Assembly (NCBI GenBank): GCA_902767055.1
Contig: CACXFX010000124.1
Span: forward strand, 1-8,113
Direction of reading: 5' to 3'
Source of the DNA: an uncultured Pseudomonadota bacterium
Lineage (GTDB): Bacteria; Pseudomonadota; Alphaproteobacteria; RF32; CAG-239
DNA length: 8,113 nucleotides
The translations under genes were made by a program, and so were the position numbers. This document shows positions 6,122-8,113 of the stretch, in pieces (position 1 is the stretch's first letter; each line of letters begins with the position of its first letter). Below the pieces are notes generated by a model, which worked only from the letters and a program-made list of their open reading frames with translations, searched no databases and was not told the origin of the DNA.

Positions 6122-6745
6122 ATGAGTGATAGTGCAATCAAAATTTTTGACAATACCCTTGTGCCGATGGTCATTGAACAAACCGCAAAAGGCGAACGTT
6201 CCTTTGATATTTATTCAAGGCTCTTAAAAGAAAGAATCATCTTTTTGACAGGTGAAGTCAATGACGAAGTTTCTTCGCTTGTGTGTGCGCAATTGCTCTT
6301 TTTGGAATCCGAAGATCCGAAAAAAGATATCTTTTTATACATCAATTCGCCGGGTGGGGTGATTACTTCGGGAATGGCGATGTATGATACCATGCAATAT
6401 ATTTCGTGTGATGTTGCAACGCTTTGTATCGGGCAGGCCTGCTCAATGGGGTCATTTTTGCTTGCCGGCGGGGCAAAAGGCAAGAGGTTTTCTTTGCCAA
6501 ATTCACAAATCATGATTCATCAGCCCTCAGGCGGTGCCAAAGGACAGGCAACCGATATTGAAATTCAGGCAAAATTGATTTTGGATATGCGTCGTCGCTT
6601 AAACCAAATTTATGCCGACAATACCGGCCAGCCGCTCGAGGTTATTGAAAAAGCGATGGACAGAGATAATTTTATGACACCGGATGAGGCTAAAAAATTC
6701 GGCTTGATTGATGAAATTGTCAAAAACAGAGGACAAATCAAATAA
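6122..6745 (+). CDS. clpP: ATP-dependent Clp protease proteolytic subunit ClpP
   Basis: This is a 207-residue serine peptidase (family S14) that forms the double-ring proteolytic chamber of ClpXP in the cytosol. The catalytic triad is complete: Ser108 in [14 protein letters not shown], His133 in IMIHQPSGG and Asp182 in [12 protein letters not shown]. The oxyanion and substrate-strand SPGG (76-79) is present. The residue before the catalytic Ser is Cys107 where E. coli has Ala. The N-terminus ([20 protein letters not shown]) would include a short processed propeptide. AAGGA (6108-6112) lies 9 nt before the ATG. The gene is 9 nt upstream of clpX and certainly cotranscribed with it, as is usual in proteobacteria. 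Substrates would include SsrA-tagged proteins from stalled ribosomes, if the usual pathway operates here. Confidence 0.97.
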   Translation: MSDSAIKIFDNTLVPMVIEQTAKGERSFDIYSRLLKERIIFLTGEVNDEVSSLVCAQLLFLESEDPKKDIFLYINSPGGVITSGMAMYDTMQYISCDVATLCIGQACSMGSFLLAGGAKGKRFSLPNSQIMIHQPSGGAKGQATDIEIQAKLILDMRRRLNQIYADNTGQPLEVIEKAMDRDNFMTPDEAKKFGLIDEIVKNRGQIK

Positions 6746-6754
6746 GGAGGTTTT

Positions 6755-7999
6755 ATGAGCGAAGATAAAGAATTGCACTGTTCATTTTGCGGAAAAAGCC
6801 AAAATGAAGTCAAAAAGTTGATTGCCGGACGCGGCGTGTATATTTGTGATGAATGCATCGACGTTTGCATCAATATTGTCGCTGAAGAATTGCATCAGGA
6901 AAAATCCGGTGCCCCGCTTTTTGAAGGCGATTTGCCCACCCCGTCTAAGATTAAAGAATTTTTGGATCAATATGTCATCGGTCAGGATGATGCAAAAAAA
7001 GTGCTTTCGGTTGCCGTTTATAACCACTACAAGCGCCTTAATTGCAAAACGGAAAACAAAGATGTCGAGATTGCCAAATCAAATGTGATATTAATCGGTT
7101 CGACAGGCTCGGGTAAAACGCTTTTGGCGCAGACTTTGGCACGTATTTTGGATGTGCCGTTTGCCATTTCGGATGCAACGACTTTGACCGAGGCCGGCTA
7201 TGTCGGTGAAGATGTCGAAAACATTATCTTAAAGCTTGTGCAGGCTGCCGATTATGATATTGAAAAAGCCGAGCGCGGTATTGTTTATATCGATGAGATT
7301 GATAAAATCACCCGCAAGACGGACGGTCCGTCGATTACGCGCGATGTATCCGGTGAAGGTGTTCAGCAGGCTTTGCTTAAAATCATCGAAGGTACGGTTG
7401 CAAATGTGCCGCCTCAGGGTGGGCGCAAACATCCCCAGCAAGAATTTTTGCACGTTGATACAACAAATATATTGTTTATTTGCGGCGGTGCTTTTGCGGG
7501 CTTGGAAAAAATTATTTCAAAGCGTGGTAAAGATACATCTATCGGTTTTGGTGCCAAAGTGGCTTCAAAGGATGAGGCTTCCATCGGCCAAATCTTAAAA
7601 GATGTTCAGTCTGAAGATTTGTTAAAATTCGGTCTTATTCCGGAACTTATCGGAAGATTGCCGATTATTGCAACATTAAATGATTTAAATGAAGATGCTT
7701 TAGTCAAAGTGATGACCGAACCGAAAAATGCCTTGATAAAACAGTATTCGACGCTTTTTGAAATGGAAAATGTCAAATTGACCGTCACAGAAGATGCGCT
7801 TCGTGCCATTGCCAAAAAAGCAATTGAGAAAAAAACCGGTGCGCGTGGTCTTCGGGCAATTATGGAAGGTATTTTACTCGATTTGATGTATGAAATTCCG
7901 GATATGAAAGACATCACGGAAGTCATTGTTGATGAAAAAGTTGTCAATGACGGCGCCAAGCCTGTTTTAATCAAAAAGAAAAAGAAAAAATCGGCTTAA
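6755..7999 (+). CDS. clpX: ATP-dependent Clp protease ATP-binding subunit ClpX
   Basis: This is a 414-residue AAA+ unfoldase that feeds substrates to ClpP. The N-terminal zinc-binding domain has Cys9, Cys12, Cys31 and Cys34. Walker A is GSTGSGKT (115-122), the pore-1 loop GYVG is at 148-151, Walker B is [10 protein letters not shown] (176-185), and the pore RKH loop is at 224-226. The ClpP-docking IGF is at 263-265, the arginine finger is in ELIGRLP (Arg301), and sensor 2 is GARGLR (362-367). The Walker A second residue is Ser116 where the family normally has Pro; all catalytic residues are intact. A strong AAGGAGG (6744-6750) overlaps the clpP stop codon, 4 nt from the ATG, so translation is probably coupled. 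The C-terminus ends in a lysine tail (KKKKKKSA), whose A-rich codons run into the terminator. Confidence 0.97.
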   Translation: MSEDKELHCSFCGKSQNEVKKLIAGRGVYICDECIDVCINIVAEELHQEKSGAPLFEGDLPTPSKIKEFLDQYVIGQDDAKKVLSVAVYNHYKRLNCKTENKDVEIAKSNVILIGSTGSGKTLLAQTLARILDVPFAISDATTLTEAGYVGEDVENIILKLVQAADYDIEKAERGIVYIDEIDKITRKTDGPSITRDVSGEGVQQALLKIIEGTVANVPPQGGRKHPQQEFLHVDTTNILFICGGAFAGLEKIISKRGKDTSIGFGAKVASKDEASIGQILKDVQSEDLLKFGLIPELIGRLPIIATLNDLNEDALVKVMTEPKNALIKQYSTLFEMENVKLTVTEDALRAIAKKAIEKKTGARGLRAIMEGILLDLMYEIPDMKDITEVIVDEKVVNDGAKPVLIKKKKKKSA

Positions 8000-8012
8000 A
8001 GCCGATTTTTTT
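7985..8012 (+). terminator. Terminator of clpPX with the clpX stop codon in its loop
   Basis: TCGGCT (7991-7996) pairs with AGCCGA (8000-8005). The loop is TAA (7997-7999), which is exactly the clpX stop codon. A six-A run (7985-7990) faces a seven-T run (8006-8012). The hairpin is tight but convincing. Ribosomes finishing clpX would sit on the upstream arm, so translation and termination may interact here. Confidence 0.85.
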
Positions 8013-8044
8013 GAAATATAAGCGCAAAAAAACAAAAAAAACAC

Positions 8045-8072
8045 TTGATTTTTGAAAAATATGTGTTATAAA
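8045..8072 (+). promoter_or_regulatory. Promoter for the gene at the right edge
   Basis: TTGATT (8045-8050), a 16-bp spacer and TATAAA (8067-8072), with TG one base upstream of the -10 (extended -10), make a good sigma-70-type promoter. It lies just after the clpX terminator. The CTTG at 8044-8047 followed 17 nt later by a TTAT-containing word also partly fits the alphaproteobacterial heat-shock sigma pattern. The start of transcription would be near 8079. Confidence 0.65.
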
Positions 8073-8097
8073 AGGCTCATTAACAAATAAGGTGGCT

Positions 8098-8113
8098 GTG
8101 ATTATAAAAATCG
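8098..8113 (+). CDS. Start of a further gene, cut by the window edge (identity unknown)
   Basis: GTG (8098-8100) begins M-I-I-K-I, with AAGG (8089-8092) 5 nt upstream and a good promoter before that. An in-frame GTG at 8092 is possible but has no ribosome binding site. Only five codons are visible, so the product cannot be named. Lon protease commonly follows clpX in alphaproteobacteria, but these residues neither support nor exclude it. Confidence 0.35.

Noticed and set aside
7606..7974. 122-residue leftward ORF opposite clpX
   Set aside because: It is antisense to the conserved ClpX C-terminal domain, with no start signal or recognisable content.
1..8113. CRISPR array, insertion sequence, prophage or defence island
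   Set aside because: There are no regularly spaced repeats, transposase or integrase genes, terminal inverted repeats or target duplications; base use is even across the window.

Overview
The window is an AT-rich stretch of bacterial chromosome. The clpP-clpX pair and the character of the ClpX and ClpP proteins suggest a low-GC alphaproteobacterium, possibly a host- or gut-associated uncultured lineage. That placement is an inference from sequence character, not a search result. Intergenic stretches are short, and most transcripts end in simple hairpin-plus-T-tract terminators. I see no IS element, CRISPR array, tRNA, rRNA or phage gene.

Left part (1-5099): after a terminator that probably closes an upstream gene, there is one rightward operon. 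It encodes a TetR/AcrR-family repressor, an AcrA-like periplasmic adaptor and an AcrB-like RND pump. A sigma-70-type promoter precedes the repressor, and a 6-6-6 inverted repeat covers its -10 box, so the repressor probably controls its own gene and the pump together. No TolC-type outer membrane channel gene is present, so that part must be encoded elsewhere. A strong terminator closes the operon.

Middle part (5100-6121): two leftward genes that I do not recognise. One encodes a 98-residue membrane protein, the other a 150-residue, charged, probably cytosolic protein. The membrane gene has a terminator-like hairpin inside its reading frame, upstream of its stop codon. An exact 22-nt repeat links the 3' ends of the two genes. 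The spacer between them holds a leftward terminator and a TTGACA box that overlap in an unusual way.

Right part (6122-8113): clpP and clpX, 9 nt apart and translated rightward, encode the ClpXP protease. All catalytic and coupling motifs are visible. The clpX stop codon sits in the loop of its terminator. The window then ends in a promoter, a ribosome binding site and the first codons of another gene. By alphaproteobacterial gene order this could be lon, but that is not provable here.

Most of the window is conventional. The parts most worth a second look are the two unknown genes beside clpP and the hairpin, repeat and terminator arrangement at 5100-5580.
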